The notes: a model not told the origin generated them from the sequence alone. DNA of 64,000 bases from Bacillota bacterium (GCA_023429995.1 JAEZCE010000093.1:130619-194618); one strand, 5' to 3'; positions 7,949 through 16,120 are shown, counted from the first letter of the stretch. Program-made: numbers and translations.

Positions 7949-10624
7949 ATGTCCGATTCCTTGAACCGTCCGGTTTATCAACAAGAAATCCCGGAAGTAT
8001 TGAGCCAATTGAATAGTGATATAAAGGGCTTGTCCAATGAGGAGGCCGCCAGAAGACTTAAATTATATGGCCCCAATCAATTGGATGAGGGGAACCCCAA
8101 AACTTTACTGGGTATGCTGGCGGAGCAGTTTAAAAGCGTCATGATTGTCATTTTATTGATTGCTGCTTTGATTTCGGGTTTGATGCATGAATATACGGAT
8201 GCCATCATTATTTTGGCCGTCATTATCATTAATGCCATCCTTGGAGTCATTCAGGAAAGTAAAGCCGAAAAGGCGCTGGCTGATTTGAAGAAAATGTCGG
8301 CTCCTCATGGAAAGGCCAAGCGGGAAGGGAACATTTTACAAGTTCCCACAACGGACCTTGTTCCGGGGGATATCGTATATCTGGAAGCGGGCGATTTTGT
8401 GCCGGCGGATTTGCGGTTGGCGGAATCGGCAAGCTTGAAGATTGAGGAAGCCGCCTTAACCGGGGAATCGGTTCCGGCGGAAAAAATCATTGCTCCCATG
8501 AGAGAAGCGGAATTGCCGTTGGGGGACCGGTTGAATATGGCCTTTTCCGGGAGTATCGTTACGTATGGCCGGGGCTATGGCATTGTGACAGCCACCGGTA
8601 TGAATACGGAAGTCGGTAAAATCGCCAAGCACCTTACGGAAACTGAAACCCAGGAAACACCCTTGCAAAAGAAATTGGCGGAGATGGGTAAGATTTTATC
8701 CATTGGGATTGTCGTGATTTCAGTGATTATTTTTACAGTTGGAGTGCTTCGGGGCAGGGAATGGCTGGAAATGTTTTTAACAGCGGTCAGCCTGGCGGTG
8801 GCGGCAATCCCGGAAGGTCTTCCGGCTGTCATTACCATTGTATTGGCTCTGGGTGTTCAAAAAATGGCGCGTAAAAATGCAATTATCCGTAAACTTTCGG
8901 CAGTAGAAACTCTGGGAAGCACGCAAGTGGTCTGTTCCGACAAAACCGGTACCCTGACTGAAAATAAAATGACGGTTCAAGAGATTTACTTGGGTGGAAA
9001 GATGGTTCCGGCAGGGAGGATTGAAAGCCATCGGGATTTGGAAACCCTGATGAAAATCGCCGCGCTTTGTAACGATGTTCATCCGGTGAAAGAGCAAGGA
9101 GAAAAGGGCGGGTTCAAGGGAGATCCGACTGAAATTGCCCTGGTCAAATTGGCGGCGGATTATGGGTTTGCCAAAGAACCCTTGGAACGGAGCATGCCGC
9201 GAATTCAGGAAATCCCTTTTGATTCCGACCGTAAGCTGATGACGACCATCCATCAATTGAATGGCGGTGAACGGACGGGTCTGACCAAAGGGGCTCCGGA
9301 TCTTCTTTTGGAGCGTTGTGACCGGATTTTGTTGGACGGCCAAATTCAAACCTTAACTCCGGATTGGAAACAACAGATCCAGCAGGGAAACCGCGAGATG
9401 GCTCAAAAGAGTTTGCGGGTGCTGGCCTTGGCAATGAAAGAAATCCCGGATGATATTTCTCAGTTTGATTCGGCTACAATCGAAAATCAATTGGTCTTTG
9501 TCGGGCTTGCCGGAATGATGGATCCTCCCCGGGGGGAGGTCCGGGAAGCTATCAGGGTGTGCCGGGAAGCTGGAATTCGCCCGGTGATGATTACGGGGGA
9601 TCACCGGGATACGGCGGCGGCTATAGCCAGAGAACTGAATATCATCGGAGAAGAAAGCCAGATTATCACCGGTAGTGAGCTGGATCGGATCGATGAAAGT
9701 GAATTTGAAAAACGGGTCGGGGATTACTCGGTTTACGCCCGGGTAAACCCGGAGCATAAGGTAAGGATCGTTAAGGCATGGAAAAAAGCAGGCCGGGTAG
9801 TAGCGATGACCGGGGATGGGGTGAACGATGCGCCAGCTTTAAAAGCGGCGGATATTGGGGTGGGTATGGGTATCACAGGTACGGATGTAGCTAAAAGTGC
9901 TTCAAATATGGTTTTGGCTGATGACAATTTTGCCACGATCGTAGCGGCGGTGGAAGAAGGACGCAAGATTTACGATAATATCCGGAAAACGATCCAATTT
10001 TTACTCTCATCCAATCTGGGCGAAGTGGTGACGCTGTTTATCGGGACGATGTTAAATTGGACTGTGTTATTGCCAATTCATATTCTTTGGGTCAATTTGG
10101 TGACCGATACCCTGCCGGCACTGGCTTTGGGAGTTGAAAAAGCGGAAAGGGATGTGATGAAGCATAAACCTCGTCAAGCTGGAAGCGGGTTTTTGAGCGG
10201 AGGCATGGGTGTAACGATTGTTTACCAGGGTGTCATCAAGGGCCTGATCACGCTGGCTGTCTATTATATTGGAATCAAGTTTTACACACAGGGTGTTGCC
10301 ATTACCATGGCCTTCATCACACTTGGTTTGATCCAACTGGCGCATTCCTTGAATGTTCGTTCCAGTACCCAATCTTTATTTCAATTGGGTTTGTTTACCA
10401 ATGGGAAATTGATTGCTGCAATCGGCGTGGGGTTCATTCTCCAAGCCGGAGTCGTGTTCATTCCTTTTTTCAATAATATTTTTAGAGTGGAATCCTTGAA
10501 TCTATGGCAATGGTTAATCGTTTTAGCGGCTTCCCTATCGATCATTCCCATCGTTGAGCTTGGGAAAATCATTCATAAACATCATGGCCGTGATTTTGAC
10601 GGTTATAAGGAGGGCAACGAATGA
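7949..10624 (+). CDS. P2-type cation-transporting ATPase, probably Mn2+ (Ca2+) efflux
   Basis: An 891-residue SERCA/PMCA-like P-type ATPase. The actuator loop TGESVPA (~170), TM4 motif PEGLP (~288), phosphorylation site DKTGTLTENKM (~331), nucleotide-binding KGAPD (~447), hinge MTGDGVNDAPAL (~620) and TM6 NLVTDTLPALALG are all intact. The N-terminal cation-ATPase domain starts at residue ~10. A perfect AGGAGG site precedes the ATG. Sequence alone gives a Ca2+/Mn2+-class pump. The yybP-ykoY riboswitch upstream makes Mn2+ the likely physiological cargo, as for the YoaB-type pumps under this riboswitch. The stop overlaps the next gene (ATGA). Confidence 0.94.
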   Translation: MSDSLNRPVYQQEIPEVLSQLNSDIKGLSNEEAARRLKLYGPNQLDEGNPKTLLGMLAEQFKSVMIVILLIAALISGLMHEYTDAIIILAVIIINAILGVIQESKAEKALADLKKMSAPHGKAKREGNILQVPTTDLVPGDIVYLEAGDFVPADLRLAESASLKIEEAALTGESVPAEKIIAPMREAELPLGDRLNMAFSGSIVTYGRGYGIVTATGMNTEVGKIAKHLTETETQETPLQKKLAEMGKILSIGIVVISVIIFTVGVLRGREWLEMFLTAVSLAVAAIPEGLPAVITIVLALGVQKMARKNAIIRKLSAVETLGSTQVVCSDKTGTLTENKMTVQEIYLGGKMVPAGRIESHRDLETLMKIAALCNDVHPVKEQGEKGGFKGDPTEIALVKLAADYGFAKEPLERSMPRIQEIPFDSDRKLMTTIHQLNGGERTGLTKGAPDLLLERCDRILLDGQIQTLTPDWKQQIQQGNREMAQKSLRVLALAMKEIPDDISQFDSATIENQLVFVGLAGMMDPPRGEVREAIRVCREAGIRPVMITGDHRDTAAAIARELNIIGEESQIITGSELDRIDESEFEKRVGDYSVYARVNPEHKVRIVKAWKKAGRVVAMTGDGVNDAPALKAADIGVGMGITGTDVAKSASNMVLADDNFATIVAAVEEGRKIYDNIRKTIQFLLSSNLGEVVTLFIGTMLNWTVLLPIHILWVNLVTDTLPALALGVEKAERDVMKHKPRQAGSGFLSGGMGVTIVYQGVIKGLITLAVYYIGIKFYTQGVAITMAFITLGLIQLAHSLNVRSSTQSLFQLGLFTNGKLIAAIGVGFILQAGVVFIPFFNNIFRVESLNLWQWLIVLAASLSIIPIVELGKIIHKHHGRDFDGYKEGNE

Positions 10625-11253
10625 ATTTGGTCACCAACCGTGAAATGCCGAAGGGAAAGGACGGCTCCGCTAAGGAAGAAAATTTGGTTGCGCCATGGAA
10701 AGAAAACTTCCTGCCCAGCATCATTCATCAAGTTTACCTGAACGATAAATTGATAGAAGCTCCTCAATTTCACGAGAATGACGGAAGTATGGCTGTTTTT
10801 ATGCAAATACTGGTTTTTTGTAATGATCGAACCACCCGAGAGAGAAAAGAAGAGGGGGCTGCCGGAAATTTATTATTGGATTTTGCGGCTCGGAAAGGGT
10901 TTCATAAGAAGTTATTTGAGACCATCGTTCCCAAATTCACTCTCTACCGCTTAAAAACCAGGCCTTGGATTACTTCGGCCGTTATCAAGCTCAATGGCAA
11001 TTACCGTTTGATTCTCCAGGACGAACCGGAAAGAATCCTGGATCAATGTGATAAAATGCTGCTTAAAGGGAAGCGGGAAGCGATTTCTGCAAATAGGTTC
11101 AAGCGAATCACCGGCTTGTATGAGAAAATGGCGGCGGAGCATTCGCAAGTCATTGCGCTGGCCTATAAAGATATTGAGAAATCGACCGGCGAATTTCAAA
11201 ACATTTTTTGTTCATCCAATTTTACCTTGGCGGGTATGATCGGCCTGAACTAA
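10621..11253 (+). CDS. Free-standing P-type ATPase nucleotide-binding-domain-like protein (degenerate)
   Basis: A 210-residue soluble protein starting in an ATGA overlap with the ATPase stop, with AAGGAGG at 10609-10615. No membrane segment, actuator loop or DKTGT is present. Its sequence runs collinear with the N-domain of the upstream pump: FCNDRTT against LCNDVHP, NLLLDFAARKGF against IALVKLAADYGF, ERILDQCDKMLLKGK against DLLLERCDRILLDGQ, VIALAYKDI against VLALAMKEI, and FTLAGMIGLN against FVGLAGMMDPP at the end. The ATP-contact motifs are lost: GDPTE is replaced by GN, EIPFDSDRK by LYRLKTRP and KGAPD by QDEPE. I infer a non-catalytic paralogue that may regulate or bind the pump. The homology is my own by-eye alignment. 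Confidence 0.75.
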   Translation: MNLVTNREMPKGKDGSAKEENLVAPWKENFLPSIIHQVYLNDKLIEAPQFHENDGSMAVFMQILVFCNDRTTRERKEEGAAGNLLLDFAARKGFHKKLFETIVPKFTLYRLKTRPWITSAVIKLNGNYRLILQDEPERILDQCDKMLLKGKREAISANRFKRITGLYEKMAAEHSQVIALAYKDIEKSTGEFQNIFCSSNFTLAGMIGLN

Positions 11254-11423
11254 TCGTAATAAGTATAGACTTTCATAAAGAAACTGTCTAAAAAGAACTT
11301 TACATTTGAAAAGATATGGAAATGCCGGGTATCCGTGATGCCCTGGCGCATATCTTGATCAATAAAGTGGCTTTGCAGGCAGTTTTTGTGTTATGCAGTT
11401 GTCAACTATGTGTAAAACTGCAC
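11254..11423. other. Spacer upstream of the first GTTAG promoter
   Basis: About 170 bp between the ATPase-domain protein and the promoter at 11424. I see no convincing gene and no classical terminator with a T-run. A GATATGG...GCATATC stretch (11317-11357) can form a weak hairpin. Confidence 0.4.
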
Positions 11424-11452
11424 TTGATTTTTCAAAAATATAACAATATAAT
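11424..11452 (+). promoter_or_regulatory. Sigma-A-type promoter of the SBP-GTPase-ATPase-methyltransferase unit
   Basis: TTGATT (11424-11429), a 17-bp spacer, and a perfect TATAAT (11447-11452). Transcription should start near 11459, just before the first of three phased GTTTG/GTTAG repeats. The same arrangement occurs at 15952-15980. Confidence 0.8.
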
Positions 11453-11461
11453 ATCATTATA

Positions 11462-11519
11462 GTTTGTTTATGTTAGTTGATGTTAGCTCGAGTAAAACAT
11501 AATATAACACATGTATAAC
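11462..11519 (+). promoter_or_regulatory. Phased GTTAG repeats and ATATAACACAT block (copy 1)
   Basis: GTTTG at 11462, GTTAG at 11472 and GTTAG at 11482 are spaced exactly 10 bp, beginning 10 bp after the -10 box. A second block, ATATAACACATGTATAAC, lies at 11502-11519. Both blocks recur with the same promoter spacing upstream of the porin gene (15990-16068). The helical phasing suggests a protein operator at the start of transcription; a leader-RNA element is the alternative. Confidence 0.65.
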
Positions 11520-11555
11520 AAAAACAAATTTGAATGGGGGTTAAGGAGGTAAGGT

Positions 11556-12569
11556 ATGGATATGGGAAACGCCCGAAAGCGTATATTACATACGGAAGAG
11601 CCACCCCAAGGGCATCTTAATTTGCTGGGGTACGTGGTATGTCCGTTGAAACAGATTTTTAGGGAAGGCATGGAAGAGACACTTGCCGGTGAACATAATG
11701 GGGGCGGGGATTTCAACTGTTTTGTTCCGATGGGATGCGGGGGCGAAGACCCATACGAAAACATATGGCAAGTCGATCATATTGAGGCGTTTCCGGATAT
11801 GGTAGTCTCGGTGGGATTTGATAATCTGTTTAAAAAGCGTTTCATGGAAAAATTTATCAAGGGCGGCGATTTTCAATCAGTCCAAATAGCGCCGGCGCCG
11901 GCTGTTTTCACCGATTGCGGAATACCCGATCCGGAGAACCATTATACCATTTATAGTATTTTTCCGTATATTTTTTTAATTGATCGGCGCCGCCTGGGAA
12001 CGAGGCCTGTACCGAAACGATGGAGTGATTTATTGGATCCTGTCTATCACCGGGAAATTATTATCGGCGGTTCCGAAGACGAAGTCAACGAATTGTTGAT
12101 GCTCTCGGTATTTAAAGAACATGGAAACGAGGGGCTCAAACAGCTGGCTGTAAACACCAAGGATGCCTGGCACGCATCGAAAATGGCGAAAACGGCCGGC
12201 AACGGCAGTCCGTCCGGGGCTGCTATTTATGTGATGCCGTGGTTCTTTGCCAAAACTTGTCCCCGGACCGAAGTCACTGCGATCATCTGGCCGGAAGACG
12301 GCGCTTTGGCAAACCCAATGTATTTGCTGGTTAAAAAAACAAAGCTTCAAGAGTTAAAGCCTTTATATCAATATGTCACCGGAAGGGAATTGGGGGAAAA
12401 AGCGGCCAAGTCATTTTTTCCGGTGTTGCATCCGTTGGTGGATAATCAACTGCCTCCGGGCGCTAAATTCAAATGGCTCGGGTGGGATTATATCAACCAA
12501 ACCGATATGGGGGAAGAAATCCTGAAAACCACCGGCCTATTTTTACGGGAATGGAAGAATGGGAGGTAG
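11556..12569 (+). CDS. Solute-binding-protein-like protein without signal peptide
   Basis: A 337-residue protein resembling family-1 ABC solute-binding proteins (AfuA/PotD type). The mid and C-terminal parts show the type II fold pattern, e.g. RRRLGTRPVPKRWSDLLDP and GAAIYVMPWFF. The N-terminus (MDMGNARKRILHTEEPP) is hydrophilic, with no Sec signal or lipobox, so it appears cytoplasmic. Cysteines occur in VVCPLK, FNCFVPMGCGG and FTDCGIPD. The start has a perfect AAGGAGG. It is first in a unit with a GTPase, an ATPase and methyltransferases rather than permeases. I infer a cytosolic carrier or sensor of a metal complex or cofactor precursor; the ligand is unknown. Confidence 0.7.
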   Translation: MDMGNARKRILHTEEPPQGHLNLLGYVVCPLKQIFREGMEETLAGEHNGGGDFNCFVPMGCGGEDPYENIWQVDHIEAFPDMVVSVGFDNLFKKRFMEKFIKGGDFQSVQIAPAPAVFTDCGIPDPENHYTIYSIFPYIFLIDRRRLGTRPVPKRWSDLLDPVYHREIIIGGSEDEVNELLMLSVFKEHGNEGLKQLAVNTKDAWHASKMAKTAGNGSPSGAAIYVMPWFFAKTCPRTEVTAIIWPEDGALANPMYLLVKKTKLQELKPLYQYVTGRELGEKAAKSFFPVLHPLVDNQLPPGAKFKWLGWDYINQTDMGEEILKTTGLFLREWKNGR

Positions 12570-12575
12570 GGAAAG

Positions 12576-13259
12576 ATGCGTCTGGTTACAGTGGCCGGGC
12601 CACCCTCTTCCGGAAAAACCTCGGTCATTCTGAAGACGGTTGAGACTTTACGATCAGAAGGCTTAAAGATTGGAATCGTCAAATTCGACTGCCTTTCCAC
12701 CTTTGATGATCAGCTTTATGAAAAAGCAGGATTGCCTGTGCAAGTCGGCTATTCCGGCAACCTTTGCCCGGATCATTTTTTCGTCACCAATATTGATGAT
12801 TGTGTCGGATGGGGGAAAAGTCAAAGATTGGATTTGTTAATCAGCGAAAGCGCCGGTTTGTGCAACCGCTGTTCGCCCCATATCAAAGGAGTATTGGCGG
12901 TTTGCGTGATCGATAACTTGGCGGGGATTCAAACCCCGAAAAAAATCGGTCCGATGCTGAAGTTAGCCGATATTGTGGTGATTACCAAAGGGGATATTGT
13001 GTCTCAAGCGGAACGGGAAGTATTTTCTTTTAAAGTCAAACAGGCCAGCCCCAAGTCTTCCATACTTTTTGTCAATGGAATCACCGGTCAGGGAGCTTTC
13101 GATTTGGGACTGCGGCTTCAGGAGGCTCCGGAAACCGGATCGTTGGAAGGGAACCGAATCCGGTTTTCGATGCCTTCGGCGATTTGTCCTTATTGTGTCG
13201 GAGAGACCCGGATCGGAAAAGATCATCAGCACGGCAATGTTAAGAAAATGACCTTTTAA
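12576..13259 (+). CDS. HypB/UreG-like P-loop GTPase, copy 1
   Basis: A 227-residue SIMIBI-class GTPase related to metallochaperones HypB, UreG and CooC. Walker A is GPPSSGKTS at residues 8-16, ISESAGLCNRCSPH gives a cysteine-rich switch region (~90-103), and VITKGD is the base-specificity motif. The C-terminus has CPYCVGETRIGKDHQHG, a probable metal site. The gene starts 6 bp after the previous stop with GGAGG nearby. A paralogue at 29570-30280 keeps the SAGLCxRCSP and CxxCVGxxxIG motifs. HypB-type GTPases deliver or insert nickel and other metals; that role is inferred here. Confidence 0.82.
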   Translation: MRLVTVAGPPSSGKTSVILKTVETLRSEGLKIGIVKFDCLSTFDDQLYEKAGLPVQVGYSGNLCPDHFFVTNIDDCVGWGKSQRLDLLISESAGLCNRCSPHIKGVLAVCVIDNLAGIQTPKKIGPMLKLADIVVITKGDIVSQAEREVFSFKVKQASPKSSILFVNGITGQGAFDLGLRLQEAPETGSLEGNRIRFSMPSAICPYCVGETRIGKDHQHGNVKKMTF

Positions 13260-13393
13260 AACGGTTATTGGCGATTGGCTGCTTGTCGTAGGCTGTTGGC
13301 TTCCATTCGGCCTTTTGTTGGAGCTGGGAAATTAACCGTGATCACCTAATGCTATAGCGCATGGCTAATAGCCAATAGCTAACCGCCTAAAGG

Positions 13394-14482
13394 ATGGGAT
13401 GTGACAAATTGAAGGATGAAGATTTGCTTTCTTTACCCGTGGATGAAATTTTGGCAAGATATCCGTTTGCGGTTGATTTCTTTCGTTCTTGCGGATTGCA
13501 GGAGATTCCTGGCGGGGTTAGGCTAACCAATTGGCTCTCTGATCTTGAGCCTGAATATTGGGAAGATTCGGGGATTAGCCAAGAGCAGTTTTTGAGTAAT
13601 TTCCGGTCTTTTATTCAAGAGATGCTTGCGCATGAAAAAGCTTCCGCTCTGAAAATGGATACCATTACGGTTCTCGGCGGCAGGGATAAGAGCGGATATC
13701 CCGAAAATACCAGCCTTGTTTTAAAACCCGGTCAAATCGTCAGCCTTGTCGGCCCGACCGGTTCGGGGAAGAGCAGGCTGTTATCGGATATCGAATGTTT
13801 GGCCCAGGGCGATACGCCGACTCATAGAAAAATCTTATTGAATGGGGCGCCCCCTGATCAAAACCAACGGGTTTCACTGGAACAAAAAATAGTCGCTCAA
13901 ATCTCACAAAATATGAATTTTGTAGTGGATTTGACAGTGGACGAATTTGTAATGATGCATGCGGAGAGTCGAATGATACCCGGGGCCCGGGGGACGGTTC
14001 GGGATGTAATCGCCTGCGCCAATGAATTGGCCGGCGAGAAATTCAGCCCGGAGGTTCCGGTTACCCAGCTTAGCGGCGGCCAATCGCGGGCTTTAATGAT
14101 CGCCGATACGGCGTTGTTGAGCGGTTCGCCAATCATATTGATTGATGAAATTGAAAACGCCGGGGTCGACCGGAAGAAAGCTTTGAAGCTATTGGTGCGA
14201 AAGGAAAAAATCGTCCTGATGTCGACCCATGACCCGTTACTGGCTTTAATGGGGGAGCGCCGGGTTGTCATTCAAAATGGAGGAATCCGGCAAATTATTG
14301 AGACAAGCGAGTTAGAACGGAAAAATATGAAATTGCTGCAAAAAATGGACGCCAAAATCATGGAGTTGCGAGGGAAGTTGCGCAACGGCCAAAGGATCGA
14401 ATTTGATCTCCGCACTTATTTGGCTTCGGTTATGGAAGGGGATTTCGAGGGTGAATCCGATAAACCGCTTATCAAGAATTGA
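13394..14482 (+). CDS. ABC-type ATPase with N-terminal DUF1858-like domain, copy 1
   Basis: A 362-residue protein. Residues ~8-45 (LPVDEILARYPFAVDFFRSC) resemble DUF1858/ScdA-N helical domains. An ABC nucleotide-binding domain follows: Walker A GPTGSGKSRL (~117), Q-loop QISQN, signature LSGGQSRAL, Walker B IILIDEIENAG, and H-loop STHDP. After Walker A the unusual segment DIECLAQGDTPTHRKILLNG is shared with the paralogue at 28767-29546. No transmembrane partner lies next to it, so it may work as a soluble ATPase with the GTPase. The ATG at 13394 has a weak site (AAAGG close upstream); TTG at 13409 is an alternative start. Confidence 0.8.
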   Translation: MGCDKLKDEDLLSLPVDEILARYPFAVDFFRSCGLQEIPGGVRLTNWLSDLEPEYWEDSGISQEQFLSNFRSFIQEMLAHEKASALKMDTITVLGGRDKSGYPENTSLVLKPGQIVSLVGPTGSGKSRLLSDIECLAQGDTPTHRKILLNGAPPDQNQRVSLEQKIVAQISQNMNFVVDLTVDEFVMMHAESRMIPGARGTVRDVIACANELAGEKFSPEVPVTQLSGGQSRALMIADTALLSGSPIILIDEIENAGVDRKKALKLLVRKEKIVLMSTHDPLLALMGERRVVIQNGGIRQIIETSELERKNMKLLQKMDAKIMELRGKLRNGQRIEFDLRTYLASVMEGDFEGESDKPLIKN

Positions 14483-14569
14483 GTTCCCGAAAGAGCGGGG
14501 CTAAACGTGGAATGGAAGAACGGAGTCGATTTTCAAACGGGGTAAAGCTGAAAAAGGAGTTGAATTATC

Positions 14570-15196
14570 TTGGAAAATAAGGCTTCGGAGTTTGACGAGA
14601 TTGCGAGTAATGTTTTTGCGCCGATCTATCCGGTTATCGCCAAACAAATCATTGAATCTACCGGAATTATCAGGGGAAAATGCCTTGATCTCGGCAGCGG
14701 CGGGGGACATCTTGGAATTGCTCTGGCCCAAGCCGCGGATTTACATGTAAGTCTGCTTGATTGTTCTTTTGATGCGATTCAACTGGCGGAAAAACGAATT
14801 AAGGGGTTGCATTTAACCGGCCGGGTGGATTCCTGCCAAGGAGACGTCCATCAGATGCTGTTTGAAAACGGATCGTTTCAACTAATCGTTAGCCGGGGAT
14901 CGGTTTGGTTTTGGAAAGACCATCTAAAAGCGTTTGGTGAGATTCAGCGGGTGCTGGAACCCGGAGGTAAAGCATATATTGGCGGGGGTTTTGGTACGGA
15001 AGCATTGCACCGGGATATTGTGAAGACAATGTCCGGTCGTGAGCCGGATTGGGAAAACAGGGTCAAAGGGTATAGGGGGAGACATACGGGAGAAAGTATG
15101 GTTGCAACTTTAACCGATCTGGGCATTGAGCGTAACTGTATAAAAATTATTGATAATGAATCAGGGTTGTGGATTCTTTTTGCGAAAAAGGAGTGA
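14570..15196 (+). CDS. Class I SAM-dependent methyltransferase, copy A
   Basis: A 208-residue Rossmann-fold methyltransferase. Motif I is CLDLGSGGGHLGIALAQ (around residues 38-54), the acidic motif II region is VSLLDCSFDAI, and motif IV/V is FQLIVSRGSVWFW followed by RVLEPGGKAYIGGG. It starts at TTG 14570, ten bp after AAAAAGGAG. The next gene is a diverged paralogue. The target is unknown; the context suggests a cofactor, tetrapyrrole or metallophore precursor rather than DNA. Confidence 0.82.
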   Translation: MENKASEFDEIASNVFAPIYPVIAKQIIESTGIIRGKCLDLGSGGGHLGIALAQAADLHVSLLDCSFDAIQLAEKRIKGLHLTGRVDSCQGDVHQMLFENGSFQLIVSRGSVWFWKDHLKAFGEIQRVLEPGGKAYIGGGFGTEALHRDIVKTMSGREPDWENRVKGYRGRHTGESMVATLTDLGIERNCIKIIDNESGLWILFAKKE

Positions 15197-15201
15197 AGAA
15201 A

Positions 15202-15846
15202 ATGATAACGATGCGTTCAAAAATGCAAAAAATGAACCGGGCCCTTTTATATTCGTCCTATTTGGATGCAGCAAAGCAAATTCAACATAAAACCGGTATT
15301 TACAGCGGTAATTGTCTGGAAATTTCCGCCGGCAATGGGCTACTGGGAATGGCCTTGGCCCAAAATTCCCCACTGCATGTTTTTTTAATGGAGAGTTCTA
15401 AGGATATGCTAAGCAAGGTTGGGGCCAATCTCCGAGTCAGCGGTTTGGAAAATCAAAATCAGGTTCGGCTCGTTAAAGGGAGTCCGGCTAAAATTCCACT
15501 GGGCGATGCCACAATGGATTTGGTAGTCAGCCGGAGTTCGATTTTTTTTTGGCCAAACCGGGTCAAAACCTTTCGAGAAATCTACCGGGTTTTGGCGCCG
15601 GGGGGTATGGCTTGCATCGGCGGGGGATTTTGGAATGAAGAAATCAAACGCCAGGTTGAAGGGAAGTTGGAAGCGTACAATCCGAAACTATTGGGACAAT
15701 TGAGCGGTTATATTTGGAGGCAGAGTGCCGAATCTTTGGCTTCGCAGATGATTGCGGCCGGAATTAATTCCTATGAAATGAATTGCGGCGATGACGGACT
15801 GTGGATTTTTATCAGAAAATCCGTGATCAAACAGGTGGTCTCGTAA
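15202..15846 (+). CDS. Class I SAM-dependent methyltransferase, copy B
   Basis: A 214-residue paralogue of the gene just upstream. ATG 15202 is used because GGAG (15190-15193), inside the end of copy A, is correctly spaced. The blocks match copy A: CLEISAGNGLLGMALAQ, LVVSRSSIFFWPNRVKTF and RVLAPGGMACIGGGFWNEE. Motif I is altered (LEISAGNG instead of LDLGSGGG), so the cofactor site has diverged. The two may act as a heterodimer or on successive steps; that is inference. Confidence 0.8.
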   Translation: MITMRSKMQKMNRALLYSSYLDAAKQIQHKTGIYSGNCLEISAGNGLLGMALAQNSPLHVFLMESSKDMLSKVGANLRVSGLENQNQVRLVKGSPAKIPLGDATMDLVVSRSSIFFWPNRVKTFREIYRVLAPGGMACIGGGFWNEEIKRQVEGKLEAYNPKLLGQLSGYIWRQSAESLASQMIAAGINSYEMNCGDDGLWIFIRKSVIKQVVS

Positions 15847-15951
15847 TCAGAACCCTAAAATGACTTTGTGATAACAGTATTTTTTTTAAAACCATCTCGA
15901 AGAAGGGATGGTTCTGTGTTATATATATGTTATATATTCTCAAAATTGGTA
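15847..15951. other. Spacer with weak hairpin and TATA-rich repeats
   Basis: Between methyltransferase B and the second promoter, AACCATC (15890-15896) can pair with GATGGTT (15907-15913), a possible weak terminator. It is followed by GTTATATATATGTTATATATT (15918-15938) in two near-identical GTTATATAT halves. These halves resemble the reverse complement of the ATATAAC blocks downstream of the promoter. Confidence 0.45.
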
Positions 15952-15980
15952 TTGCATTTTTAAAAAACATGACATATAAT
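15952..15980 (+). promoter_or_regulatory. Sigma-A-type promoter of the porin-FecCD transport unit
   Basis: TTGCAT (15952-15957), a 17-bp spacer, and a perfect TATAAT (15975-15980). Geometry and downstream repeats match the promoter at 11424-11452. Confidence 0.8.
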
Positions 15981-15989
15981 TATCATCGA

Positions 15990-16068
15990 GTTAGTTTATG
16001 TTAGTTGATGTTAGTCGGTGATGGCAAAAATTAAGTCAAAATAATTTATAAATATCACACATATAACA
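15990..16068 (+). promoter_or_regulatory. Phased GTTAG repeats and ATATCACACAT block (copy 2)
   Basis: GTTAG at 15990, 16000 and 16010: three perfect copies in 10-bp phase, starting 10 bp after the -10 as in copy 1. TTTATGTTAGTTGATGTTAG is identical in both copies. The second block ATATCACACATATAAC (16052-16067) corresponds to ATATAACACATGTATAAC of copy 1. Confidence 0.65.
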
Positions 16069-16120
16069 TAGACTTGCTTGCTTAAATATTTTAATCCATT
16101 AACCAAGGAGGCATTCGTTA

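Noticed and set aside
13260..13393. Repeated GCTATTGGC/GCCAATAGC-type words suggesting a mobile repeat
   Set aside because: Too short and irregular to define an element. It is probably an intergenic repeat of low information.
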